A stretch of 29,399 nt of DNA. Origin: UBA1479 sp964012715 (GTDB taxonomy: Bacteria; Pseudomonadota; Alphaproteobacteria; Rhodospirillales; Casp-alpha2). The translations under genes were made by a program, and so were the position numbers. Location of the stretch: contig CAXGUG010000041.1 in NCBI GenBank assembly GCA_964012715.1, positions 1-29,399 on the forward strand, in the 5' to 3' direction. This document shows, in pieces, positions 12,012 to 19,855 of the stretch. The notes below the pieces were generated by a model. The model was not told where the DNA came from, made no database searches, and saw nothing but the letters and a program-made list of their open reading frames with translations. Position 1 is the stretch's first letter. Each line of letters opens with the position of its first letter.

Positions 12012-14933
12012 ATGGATGACCTTCTTACAGAATTTCTTACGGAAACGTCGGAAAGCCTCGCGGTTTTGGACGTCGAACTGGTCAAGTTCGAACAGGAACC
12101 AGACAACAAGGAAATTCTGGGGAATATCTTCCGCCTTGTTCACACGATCAAAGGGACTTGCGGCTTCCTTGGTCTGCCGCGACTGGAATCGGTCGCCCAT
12201 GCCGGCGAGAACGTGCTTGGCAAGTTCCGCGACGGCGAGCTTGATGTTACGCCCGAGGCGGTGACGCTCATCCTGCGCTGCCTCGACTGTATCCGTGACC
12301 TCTTGGGGCAGTTGGAAGAGACGGGTCAGGAGCCGGAAGGCGACGACCAGGAACTGATCGACGAATTGAACGCTTATGCCGAAGGCGGGGGCGCCAAGCC
12401 TCAGGCTGCGGCGCCCGTGGCAGCGCCTGCTTCCGGTGGCGGCAATGCCGCGACCAATGAATTCGGCGCCCCGGTGGCGGCCGAGCTTTTGGCCGAAGTC
12501 GAAGCCGCCCAGGCGGCGGGCATCAAGGGTGCCTCCCAGGCGCAGCTTGATGCGGAACTCGCCGCTGAGCGTGAGGCCGAAGCCGCCATGGCGGCAACGC
12601 CCGCGACGAATGAACACGGCGCCCCGGTGGCGCAAGAGCTTCTGGCCGAGGTCGAAGCCGCCCAGGCCGCAGGAGCGCGCGCCGCGACCGAGGCCGAATT
12701 GAAAGCCGACATGGTCAAGGAACGCGAAGCCGAAAAGGGCAAAAGCAACGTTCCCGCGCCGACCGAAAGCAAAGACGCCGACAAAAAGGATGGCGGAAAG
12801 AGCGGCGGCGCCGGTGTGGCGGCGTCGAGCATCCGCGTCAACGTCGACGTTCTGGAAGACCTGATGACACTCGTCTCGGAACTGGTGCTGACCCGCAACC
12901 AGCTTCTGCAGATGGTTCGCGGCATGGACGACAGCGAATTCACGGTGCCGTTGCAACGCCTGTCCCATATCACCACCGACCTTCAGGAAGGGGTGATGAA
13001 GACGCGCATGCAGCCGATCGGCAACGCCTGGGCCAAATTGCCGCGTATCGTTCGCGACCTGGCCGTTGAATCGGGCAAGAAGATCGAACTGGTCATGCTC
13101 GGCGCCGAAACGGAACTGGACCGCCAGGTTCTGGAGCTGATCAAGGACCCGTTGACCCATATGGTCCGCAACTCCGCCGACCATGGGCTGGAGGATATTT
13201 CCGGCCGCAAAGATGCGGGCAAGCCCGAGACCGGGACGATCACCCTGAACGCCTTCCACGAAGGCGGTCACATCATCATCGAGATCGCCGACGACGGTCG
13301 TGGCCTGAACATCGACCGGATCAAGCAAAAGGCGCTGGAAAACGGTCTGACCACCGAGGCCGACCTGGAGCAGATGACCGATCAGCAGATCGGCATGTTC
13401 ATCTTCAAGGCCGGTTTCTCGACGGCGGAAAAGATCACCAACGTCTCCGGTCGTGGCGTCGGCATGGACGTGGTCCGGACGAACATCGAAAAGATCGGCG
13501 GTACGGTCGAACTGAAGACCAACCCGGGCAAAGGTTCGACCTTCACCATCAAGATCCCGCTGACCCTGGCCATCGTTTCGGCGCTGATCGTCGAATGCGC
13601 GGGCGAGCGTTTCGCGGTACCGCAGATCAGCGTGCTGGAATTGGTGCGGGCGTCTTCGCAGTCGGAAAACGCCATCGAGATGATCAACGAATCGGCCGTG
13701 TTGCGCTTGCGCGACCGGCTGTTGCCGCTGATTTCGCTGCGTGAACTGTTGCGTTTGCAGGATCCTGCCGCAGACCTCGACGAGGACGCGGAAGACGAAA
13801 CCAAGACCACCGACGCCCTGGTTGCCGAGGCGATTGCCGACGACCAGGAAGTCTTCATCGTGGTCACTCAGGTCGGTTCCAACACCTTCGGGATCATTGT
13901 CGACCGGGTGTTCGATACCGAGGAAATCGTGGTCAAGCCGGTTGCGCCGATCCTGCGCGACATCACCTTCTATTCCGGCAATACGATCCTGGGCGACGGC
14001 AGCGTGATCATGATCCTCGACCCCAACGGTATTGCCGAGGCGGCTGGGGAAATGGACACCGAACATCGGACCGAAGCGGACGTGCAGGCAGTGTCGACCG
14101 ACGAGGAAAAGACGTCGTTGTTGGTGTTCCGTGCCGGTGGCCCGGAACTCAAGGCGGTGCCGCTGGCGCTGGTCGCGCGACTGGAAGAAATCGACATGGC
14201 CGAGACCGAAACCTCGCACGGCCAGGTCATGGTCCAGTATCGCGAGCAGCTGATGCCGTTGATCCCGTTCTCGTCCAGCCATCAGTTCAAGGAAACCGGC
14301 CGTCAGCCGATCCTGGTCTTCACCGACCGCGAACGCTCGATGGGGCTGGTCGTGGACGAAATCGTCGATATCGTCGACGATCGCCTGAAGATCGAACTGG
14401 CCGCCGACGTTCCGGGCCTGATCGGCAGTGCGGTGATCGCTGGCAAGGCGACCGATGTGATCGACGCCGGCTACTTCCTGACGCAGGCTTTCTCCGACTG
14501 GTTCGGATCCGAAGAACTGGCAGCCCTCGAAGTGGGGCCGAATGGCCGCCGTCGGGCGCTGTTGATCGACGACAGCCCGTTTTTCCGCAATCTGCTGACG
14601 CCGCTACTGTCGGTGGCTGGTTGGCAGGTCACGGCGCTGGATAGCGCCCAGGAAGCGCTGAACATGCGAGACCGCGGGGCGGCGTTCGACGTCATTATCT
14701 CGGATATCGAAATGCCCGGTATGAACGGGTTCGAATTCGCCAACGAAGTGCGCAGCGGCGGTGCCTGGGAAAACGTGCCCATGGTGGCGCTGTCGGCCCA
14801 CGCGACGAGTTCCGATTTCGAACGGGGCCGGACGGCGGGTTTCAACGATTATGTCGCTAAATTCGACCGTGAAGCCCTGGTCGCCAGTTTGGCGCAAACC
14901 GTGGCCGGTGCGGCCGAGGGACGTAAGTCGTAA
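12012..14933 (+). CDS. cheA: Hybrid chemotaxis histidine kinase CheA with two CheW-like modules and C-terminal receiver
   Basis: This 973-residue kinase phosphorylates CheY and CheB in response to chemoreceptors. Domains in order: Hpt (1-105) with phospho-His44 in HTIKGTCGFLG; an Ala/Glu-rich linker containing a duplicated unit (148-191 and 199-242) in place of a recognisable CheY-binding P2; the dimerisation helices (272-335); the ATPase (about 385-515) with MVRNSADHG, DDGRG and GRGVGMDVV; a first CheW-like P5 domain (517-675); a second CheW-like segment (about 700-835); and a receiver (847-965) with D853/D854, phospho-Asp898, S928 and K950. The usual P1-P5 plan is thus extended by a coupling module and a receiver, which could act as an internal phosphate sink. 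No separate cheW is in the cluster. The ATG at 12012 begins directly at the Hpt helix; its ribosome site (GGGAG) is close. Confidence 0.93.
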   Translation: MDDLLTEFLTETSESLAVLDVELVKFEQEPDNKEILGNIFRLVHTIKGTCGFLGLPRLESVAHAGENVLGKFRDGELDVTPEAVTLILRCLDCIRDLLGQLEETGQEPEGDDQELIDELNAYAEGGGAKPQAAAPVAAPASGGGNAATNEFGAPVAAELLAEVEAAQAAGIKGASQAQLDAELAAEREAEAAMAATPATNEHGAPVAQELLAEVEAAQAAGARAATEAELKADMVKEREAEKGKSNVPAPTESKDADKKDGGKSGGAGVAASSIRVNVDVLEDLMTLVSELVLTRNQLLQMVRGMDDSEFTVPLQRLSHITTDLQEGVMKTRMQPIGNAWAKLPRIVRDLAVESGKKIELVMLGAETELDRQVLELIKDPLTHMVRNSADHGLEDISGRKDAGKPETGTITLNAFHEGGHIIIEIADDGRGLNIDRIKQKALENGLTTEADLEQMTDQQIGMFIFKAGFSTAEKITNVSGRGVGMDVVRTNIEKIGGTVELKTNPGKGSTFTIKIPLTLAIVSALIVECAGERFAVPQISVLELVRASSQSENAIEMINESAVLRLRDRLLPLISLRELLRLQDPAADLDEDAEDETKTTDALVAEAIADDQEVFIVVTQVGSNTFGIIVDRVFDTEEIVVKPVAPILRDITFYSGNTILGDGSVIMILDPNGIAEAAGEMDTEHRTEADVQAVSTDEEKTSLLVFRAGGPELKAVPLALVARLEEIDMAETETSHGQVMVQYREQLMPLIPFSSSHQFKETGRQPILVFTDRERSMGLVVDEIVDIVDDRLKIELAADVPGLIGSAVIAGKATDVIDAGYFLTQAFSDWFGSEELAALEVGPNGRRRALLIDDSPFFRNLLTPLLSVAGWQVTALDSAQEALNMRDRGAAFDVIISDIEMPGMNGFEFANEVRSGGAWENVPMVALSAHATSSDFERGRTAGFNDYVAKFDREALVASLAQTVAGAAEGRKS
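12453..12737 (+). repeat. Tandem duplication inside the cheA linker (51-codon pitch)
   Basis: Two copies, starting near 12453 and 12606, encode TNE-GAPVA-ELLAEVEAAQ followed by AAG, a short basic/Ala stretch and a Glu-rich end (AEREAEA or KEREAEK). The DNA of the first ~65 bases of each copy is nearly identical, so the duplication looks recent or selectively kept. It lies between the Hpt and dimerisation domains. Confidence 0.8.
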
Positions 14934-14958
14934 GCCAATTTGACGGTTTAGACATGGG

Positions 14959-14984
14959 CCCGCGACAAGGATCAGTGTTGCGGG
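14959..14984 (+). other. Weak stem-loop in the cheA-cheY gap
   Basis: CCCGCGACA (14959-14967) pairs with TGTTGCGGG (14976-14984, one G-U) around an 8-base loop, 26 bp after the cheA stop. No T-run follows. It may be an mRNA-processing hairpin. The rest of the 204-bp gap shows nothing else I can name. Confidence 0.3.
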
Positions 14985-15137
14985 TCGGGTCTAAGTCCTG
15001 GTATCCAGAATTAAACCGCCGGCATTGAACTGGCGGACCGAAAATGTGAACCGGGTGAATCGGGGAATTCGACAGAAGGCGGCCTGAAAGCGTTAAGTTT
15101 CAGGAACGTCTGCGGGATAACGAATACGGGTGGTCTT

Positions 15138-15503
15138 ATGAAATCCTGTTTGATCGTTGACGATTCGAAAGTGATACGAATGGTCGCGCGGAAAATTCTC
15201 GAGGAACTCAACTTTGAAACGCTCGAGGCCGCCGACGGCCAACAAGCGCTTGATGCCTGCAAGCAGAAACTACCTGACGCGGTCTTGCTCGACTGGAATA
15301 TGCCGGTCATGAGCGGCATCGAATTCTTGCGCGAGATGCGCGCATTGCCGGGCGGAAATGCCCCGATCGTCGTATTTTGCACCACCGAGAACGATATCCA
15401 GCACATCCAGGAAGCGATCGAAGCCGGTGCCAACGAGTACATCATGAAGCCGTTCGACAGCGAGATCATCCAAGCGAAGTTCTCGCAGGTCGGCTTGCTT
15501 TGA
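15138..15503 (+). CDS. cheY: Chemotaxis response regulator CheY
   Basis: This is a 121-residue single receiver domain. The acidic pocket is D8/D9 (IVDDSK), the phospho-Asp is in LLDWNMPVMSG (D52), the switch Thr is in FCTTEND, and the conserved Lys is in IMKPFD. There is no output domain, so phosphorylated CheY is expected to bind the flagellar motor switch (FliM/FliN). GGGTGG precedes the ATG at 15138. It lies 204 bp after cheA and 60 bp before cheB, in the same direction. It could instead act as a phosphate sink, since CheA carries its own receiver; several alphaproteobacteria use more than one CheY. Confidence 0.92.
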   Translation: MKSCLIVDDSKVIRMVARKILEELNFETLEAADGQQALDACKQKLPDAVLLDWNMPVMSGIEFLREMRALPGGNAPIVVFCTTENDIQHIQEAIEAGANEYIMKPFDSEIIQAKFSQVGLL

Positions 15504-15563
15504 CCAGTTGCCGGCTGACGGGCGGCAAATGGGACCTAATCGCGGTGCAAAGAGGAATGACGG

Positions 15564-16682
15564 ATGACGAGTGACGAAGTCCGCGTCATGTTGGTTGACG
15601 ACTCCGCCGTCATTCGCGGATTGATCGCGCGTATGATCGAGGGCGAGCCGGGCCTGCGTGTCGCTGCGTCCGTCGGCAACGGCCAGATGGCCGTGGACCG
15701 GCTGAAGACGCAGCCGGTCGACGTCATTATTCTCGATATCGAAATGCCGGTCATGGATGGCCTGACCGCTATTCCCAAGCTTTTGGAGGTCAAGCCCGAC
15801 GTCAAAATCATCATGGCGTCGACACTGACCGAAAAGAACGCCGATATCAGCCTGCGGGCCTTGGATGCGGGGGCGACCGACTATGTGCCCAAGCCCACGG
15901 CGACGCGCGATATTTCCGGCGGCGATACCTTCAAGCACGAGTTGCTGGAAAAAATCCGTCATTTGGGGCTGGTCAATCGCCGGGCGCCTTCGACCGCGAC
16001 GGGAACTGCCGCGCGGGCGCCGGTTGCAGGCGCCATTGCGCCGAGAACCGCCAAGCCGCTTTACGACAAGCCGGTTCAACTGCGCCAGGGCGGGTCGGTC
16101 CGCCCGCGCATTTTGGCCGTCGGCAGTTCGACCGGCGGGCCGCAGGCCCTGTTCCGGCTGTTCAAGGACGTGCGTCCGGATATCAATTTGCCTGTCGTCG
16201 TGACACAGCACATGCCGGCGACGTTTACGACGATCCTGGCCGAGCACATCGCCAAGGCGAGCGGTTGGCCCTGTTCCGAGGCCGCAGACGGCATGCAGTT
16301 GCAGGCCGGGCATATCTATGTCGCGCCAGGCAACTACCACATGACCGTCGAGAAATCGGGGACAAGCATGGTCATTCGGACCAATCAGAACCCGCCCGAG
16401 AATTTCTGCCGCCCTGCGGTCGATCCGATGCTGCGGTCGCTGGCGAGCGAATTCGGCGGTGCGGTCTTGGCCGTTATTCTGACCGGTATGGGCCACGATG
16501 GCCGCGAGGGCGGTCGCGCCGTGGTCGAGGCCGGCGGCACGATTATTGCTCAGGATGAAGCATCTAGCGTGGTGTGGGGCATGCCCGGCGCTGTGGCGAC
16601 GGCAGGTCTTTGCGAAGCCGTGCTGCCGCTGAACGACCTGGGGCCGCACATCATGAACAGGTTACGGACGAGGGCCGCATGA
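15564..16682 (+). CDS. cheB: Chemotaxis protein-glutamate methylesterase CheB
   Basis: This 372-residue response regulator removes methyl groups from, and can deamidate, chemoreceptors, giving adaptation. Residues 1-125 are a receiver with D12/D13 and phospho-Asp58 (LDIEMPVMDG). A Pro/Ala-rich linker spans about 140-180. The catalytic domain (182-370) shows the serine-hydrolase triad S189 (GSSTGG), H216 (TQHMP) and D312 (GMGHDG). It is complete and of usual length. AGAGGA lies about 7 bp before the ATG at 15564. Its stop overlaps the cheR start (ATGA), so the methylesterase and the opposing methyltransferase are translationally coupled. Confidence 0.96.
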   Translation: MTSDEVRVMLVDDSAVIRGLIARMIEGEPGLRVAASVGNGQMAVDRLKTQPVDVIILDIEMPVMDGLTAIPKLLEVKPDVKIIMASTLTEKNADISLRALDAGATDYVPKPTATRDISGGDTFKHELLEKIRHLGLVNRRAPSTATGTAARAPVAGAIAPRTAKPLYDKPVQLRQGGSVRPRILAVGSSTGGPQALFRLFKDVRPDINLPVVVTQHMPATFTTILAEHIAKASGWPCSEAADGMQLQAGHIYVAPGNYHMTVEKSGTSMVIRTNQNPPENFCRPAVDPMLRSLASEFGGAVLAVILTGMGHDGREGGRAVVEAGGTIIAQDEASSVVWGMPGAVATAGLCEAVLPLNDLGPHIMNRLRTRAA

Positions 16683-17494
16683 AGCCGGACGATTTCCAGT
16701 TCATGTCGACGATGCTGAAGCAGAAGTCGGGTTTGGTTCTCAATGAGGACAAGGCCTATCTGCTGGAAAGTCGGCTTATGCCTGTCGCTCGCGCCCATAA
16801 CATCAAGGGCGTCGAGGAATTGATTGCGGAAATCCGCCGCACCAACAACGAGGCCCTGATCGTTGAGGTCACGGAAGCGATGACGACCAATGAGTCGTTC
16901 TTCTTCCGCGATATCAAGCCGTTCGATCTGTTCCGCGACCACGTCTTGCCGACCATGCTGGAAAAATGCGCGGCCAAGAAATCCCTGCGGATCTGGTGCG
17001 CCGCGGCGTCGAACGGGCAGGAGCCTTACTCTCTGGCGATGATCCTCAAGGAAGCCGGCGCCAAGCTGGCCGGTTGGAAGATCGAAATCGTCGGCACCGA
17101 CATTTCCCGTCAGGTTCTGAAAAAGGCCGAACAGGGTCTGTATTCGCAGTTCGAGGTTCAGCGCGGCCTGCCGATCACGATGCTGGTCAAATACTTCGAT
17201 AAGAAGGACGACCAGTGGCAGCTGAAGCCGGAAATCCGGTCGATGGTTCAGTACAAGTACTACAACCTGCTGGACAATCTGGGGCCGCTTGGCCACTTCG
17301 ACGTTGTGTTCTGCCGCAACGTGCTGATCTATTTCGATCAGCCGACCAAGGGCAAGGTTCTGGAAGGCGTGTCCAAATTGATGCCCGACTATGGGGTGTT
17401 GTTCCTGGGCGGCGCCGAGACGGTGTTGGGCGTGTCCGACAAGTTCGCGCCGGTGCCCGGACAGCGCGGCCTATATGCCCTGACCGGCAAGTAA
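16679..17494 (+). CDS. cheR: Chemotaxis protein methyltransferase CheR
   Basis: This 271-residue S-adenosylmethionine-dependent enzyme methylates chemoreceptor glutamates. Residues 1-70 are the all-helical N-terminal domain ending in TEAMTTNESFFFRD, and the rest is the methyltransferase fold with RIWCAAASNGQEPYSLAM (SAM-binding), GTDIS and the FDVVFCRNVLIYFD motif typical of CheR. No C-terminal TPR or pentapeptide-binding extension is present. The ATG at 16679 overlaps the cheB stop by 4 bases; an upstream in-frame start at 16574 would overlap cheB by more than 100 bp and is rejected. It is the last gene before a shared terminator with ctrA. Confidence 0.95.
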   Translation: MKPDDFQFMSTMLKQKSGLVLNEDKAYLLESRLMPVARAHNIKGVEELIAEIRRTNNEALIVEVTEAMTTNESFFFRDIKPFDLFRDHVLPTMLEKCAAKKSLRIWCAAASNGQEPYSLAMILKEAGAKLAGWKIEIVGTDISRQVLKKAEQGLYSQFEVQRGLPITMLVKYFDKKDDQWQLKPEIRSMVQYKYYNLLDNLGPLGHFDVVFCRNVLIYFDQPTKGKVLEGVSKLMPDYGVLFLGGAETVLGVSDKFAPVPGQRGLYALTGK

Positions 17495-17520
17495 GGTTTC
17501 GCACTTCCTGTGAAATGAAA

Positions 17521-17541
17521 GAGGCGGGCAAAGCCCGCCTC
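17521..17541. terminator. Shared convergent terminator between cheR and ctrA
   Basis: GAGGCGGGC (17521-17529) and GCCCGCCTC (17533-17541) form a perfect 9-bp stem with a 3-base loop. Read on the - strand it is followed by TTTCATTTC, a good T-rich tail for ctrA; on the + strand the tail is weaker. Confidence 0.85.
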
Positions 17542-17567
17542 AGTCGTATTCGATCTGCCGTGTCGCG

Positions 17568-18272
17568 TCAGCCCGCGGCGGCGGCCTTCTGCATCGGTTC
17601 CGGGTCGCGCAGCACGTAGCCCCGGCCCCAAACGGTCTCGATGTAGTTTTCGCCGCTGGTTGCGGTCGACAGCTTCTTGCGCAGCTTGCAGATAAAGACG
17701 TCGATAATCTTCAGCTCCGGCTCGTCCATCCCGTTGTACAGATGGTTGAGGAACATTTCCTTGGTCAGGGTCGTACCCTTCCGCAGGCTGAGCAGCTCCA
17801 GGATGCCGTATTCCTTACCCGTCAGGTGGATCGGCTGCCCGTCCACTTCGACCGTCCGGGTGTCCAGGTTGACCATCAGGCGGCCGGTCTGGATGACCGA
17901 TTGGGCATGGCCCTGCGACCGGCGGACGATGGCCTGAATTCGGGCCATCAGCTCTTCCTTGTTGAAGGGCTTGACCAAATAGTCGTCGGCGCCGTGGCCG
18001 AGGCCTTTGACCTTGTTCTCGGACTCGCCCAATCCCGACAGAATCAGGACCGGCGTGTTGACCCGGGAATCCCGCAAACGGCGCAGGACCTCGAAGCCAT
18101 CCATGTCCGGAAGCATGATGTCCAGGACAATGATGTCGTAATCGTATAGCTTACCGATCTCCAGGCCATCTTCGCCCAGGTCGGTGGTGTCGACGACCAT
18201 ATTGGCCGATTCAAGCATCATCTTGACGCTTTTTTGGGTCGACGGATCGTCTTCTACCAACAAAACTCGCAT
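17568..18272 (-). CDS. ctrA: Cell-cycle/flagellar response regulator CtrA
   Basis: This 234-residue OmpR-type regulator has a receiver (1-120) with acidic residues at E7/D8/D9 and phospho-Asp51 (VLDIMLPDMDGFEVLRR), the Lys in DYLVKPF, and a winged-helix DNA-binding domain with the CtrA-characteristic stretches ILELLSLRKGTTLTKEMFLN, HLYNGMDEPELKIIDVFICK and TVWGRGYVLRD. CtrA controls cell-cycle genes in Caulobacter and mainly motility genes in Rhodospirillales. ChpT, its phosphate donor, is 6 kb away. AGGGGG precedes the ATG at 18272. The C-terminus ends AAAAG rather than the AA end used as a ClpXP tag in Caulobacter. It is divergent from fliI across a gap holding TTAACC repeats. Confidence 0.95.
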   Translation of the reverse strand: MRVLLVEDDPSTQKSVKMMLESANMVVDTTDLGEDGLEIGKLYDYDIIVLDIMLPDMDGFEVLRRLRDSRVNTPVLILSGLGESENKVKGLGHGADDYLVKPFNKEELMARIQAIVRRSQGHAQSVIQTGRLMVNLDTRTVEVDGQPIHLTGKEYGILELLSLRKGTTLTKEMFLNHLYNGMDEPELKIIDVFICKLRKKLSTATSGENYIETVWGRGYVLRDPEPMQKAAAAG

Positions 18273-18297
18273 GGAACGGCCCCCTTGATCGGACGCA

Positions 18298-18315
18298 TTA
18301 ACCTTTATTAACCAT
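18298..18315. promoter_or_regulatory. Probable CtrA-binding site: tandem TTAACC with an exact TTAACCAT
   Basis: TTAACC occurs at 18298-18303 and again at 18308-18313, exactly one helical turn apart; the second copy reads TTAACCAT, the known CtrA half-site. The spacing between TTAA cores is 6, one less than the classical TTAA-N7-TTAA. It lies 26-43 bp upstream of the ctrA start, consistent with autoregulation. Confidence 0.7.
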
Positions 18316-18370
18316 AACCTTGTGGGCGAATCGGCGCAAGCTGGCTGGCTCGAGGGTCAAATATTTCCTT

Positions 18371-18388
18371 GTTAAGCAGGGGCTTAAC
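18371..18388. promoter_or_regulatory. Inverted repeat GTTAAGC-AGGG-GCTTAAC upstream of fliI, possible second CtrA box
   Basis: GTTAAGC (18371-18377) and GCTTAAC (18382-18388) are perfect inverted repeats around 4 bases. The two TTAA cores are 8 bases apart. The element is 10 bp before the first plausible fliI ATG. It could be a variant CtrA box for fliI-fliJ, or a hairpin in the fliI leader. Confidence 0.45.
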
Positions 18389-18397
18389 ACTCCTTCA

Positions 18398-19822
18398 ATG
18401 GTTATGGGGCAAACTGCCCCAAGACGAAAAAAACGACAATTGGATTCGCGGATTCACCCTGTGTACAGCTTCGTCAACGACATCATCAATGAGGTCGACC
18501 GGCAATCGGGCGAGACCTATTTCGGCCGGGTGGCGAACGTCGTCGGCTTGTTGGTCGAGGTCGAGGGGCTGCAGGGCGCGGTCTCGGTTTCCGACAGATG
18601 CGACATCACCACCAAGAGCGGTCAGCTGCTGCCGTGCGAGGTCGTCGGCTTCCGCGACGGCAAGGCGTTGGTCATGCCGTTCGGCTCGGTCGATGGGATC
18701 GGCATGGGCTGTCGTGTCGAAGCCGGGGCGAGCGAACCCGTTATCTATCCGACCGATGCCTGGCTGGGCCGCGTGATCGATGCCTTCGGGCGTCCGGTCG
18801 ACGGCAAGGGCCCCCTGCCGACCGGTGCCGCGCCTTTTCCGATCCATGCCCTGCCGCCGCCTGCCCATGAGCGATCCCGCGTGGGCGGCAAGGTCGATCT
18901 GGGCGTGCGGGCGATGAACACCTTCCTGACCTGCTGCCGGGGGCAGCGGTTGGGCATCTTCGCCGGGTCCGGCGTCGGTAAGTCGACGTTGCTGTCGATG
19001 ATGGCGCGGAATACGGATGCCGAGGTCAGCGTGATCGGTCTTGTCGGCGAACGTGGTCGCGAAGCGCGTGAATTCATCGAGGATCATTTGGGCGAGGAAG
19101 GCCTGAAGCGGTCCGTCGTCGTGGTTGCGACTTCGGACGAGCCGCCCTTGGCCCGTCGTCAGGCCGCTTTCATGACCATGGCCGTGGCCGAGTTCTTCCG
19201 CGATCGGGGCTCGAACGTTTTGTGTCTGATGGACAGCGTCACTCGTGTCGCCATGGCGCAACGCGAAATCAGCCTGGCCGTGGGCGAGCCGCCCGCCAGT
19301 AAAGGCTATACCCCGTCGGTCTTTGCCCTGTTGCCGCGATTGTTGGAACGCGCCGGGCCGGGCTGTCACGGGCAAGGCGACATCACCGGCCTGTTCACGG
19401 TCCTGGTCGAAGGCGATGACCATAACGAGCCCGTCGCCGATGCCGTGCGCGGTATCCTGGATGGTCACGTCGTGTTGGATCGGGCCATCGGCGAGCGGGG
19501 CCGCTATCCGGCGATCAACATTCTGCGCAGTGTGTCGCGAACCATGCCGGCCTGTAACACGCCGGGCCAGAACGCCTTGGTGTCGCGGGCGCGCCAACTG
19601 CTTGCCGTGTACGAAGACATGGCCGAACTGATCCGCCTGGGCGCCTATCGGCGCGGCAGCGACCCGCAGGTCGATGAAGCGATCCAGTATTACGACCGTA
19701 TCGAAGGGTTCTTGGGCCAGCAGATCGGCGAAGTCACGGACCTGGACAGCTGCTATCGCATGCTGGCCGAAGTTTTGGATATGCCCGCGCCGGAAGACGG
19801 CGACGCGGCCCCCGCGGCCTAA
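18398..19822 (+). CDS. fliI: Flagellar export ATPase FliI
   Basis: This F1-beta-like ATPase powers and regulates the flagellar type III export apparatus. Visible motifs are the N-terminal beta-barrel (YFGRVANVVGLLVEVEG), Walker A GSGVGKST (DNA about 18965-18988), GERGREAREFIEDHLG, Walker B in VLCLMDSVTRVA, and PSVFALLPRLLERAG, as in FliI/YscN proteins. The start is uncertain. ATG codons at 18398 and 18404 lack a strong ribosome site, an upstream in-frame ATG at 18320 would begin inside the regulatory repeats, and TTG 18440 or GTG 18461 would give an N-terminus closer to typical family length (starting near VYSFVNDIINEVDRQ). From 18398 the protein is 474 residues. fliJ follows after 33 bp. Confidence 0.93.
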   Translation: MVMGQTAPRRKKRQLDSRIHPVYSFVNDIINEVDRQSGETYFGRVANVVGLLVEVEGLQGAVSVSDRCDITTKSGQLLPCEVVGFRDGKALVMPFGSVDGIGMGCRVEAGASEPVIYPTDAWLGRVIDAFGRPVDGKGPLPTGAAPFPIHALPPPAHERSRVGGKVDLGVRAMNTFLTCCRGQRLGIFAGSGVGKSTLLSMMARNTDAEVSVIGLVGERGREAREFIEDHLGEEGLKRSVVVVATSDEPPLARRQAAFMTMAVAEFFRDRGSNVLCLMDSVTRVAMAQREISLAVGEPPASKGYTPSVFALLPRLLERAGPGCHGQGDITGLFTVLVEGDDHNEPVADAVRGILDGHVVLDRAIGERGRYPAINILRSVSRTMPACNTPGQNALVSRARQLLAVYEDMAELIRLGAYRRGSDPQVDEAIQYYDRIEGFLGQQIGEVTDLDSCYRMLAEVLDMPAPEDGDAAPAA

Positions 19823-19855
19823 CGGCGGCGATAAGGGACAGGGCGGCGAACGGTC

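Noticed and set aside
12006..14282. 758-codon - strand open frame opposite cheA
   Set aside because: Antisense shadow of cheA; its own repeats merely mirror the cheA linker duplication.
15509..15529. TTGCCG...CGGCAA inverted repeat between cheY and cheB as a terminator
   Set aside because: Short stem, no T-run, and cheB has a good ribosome site in the same direction; probably chance or minor mRNA structure.
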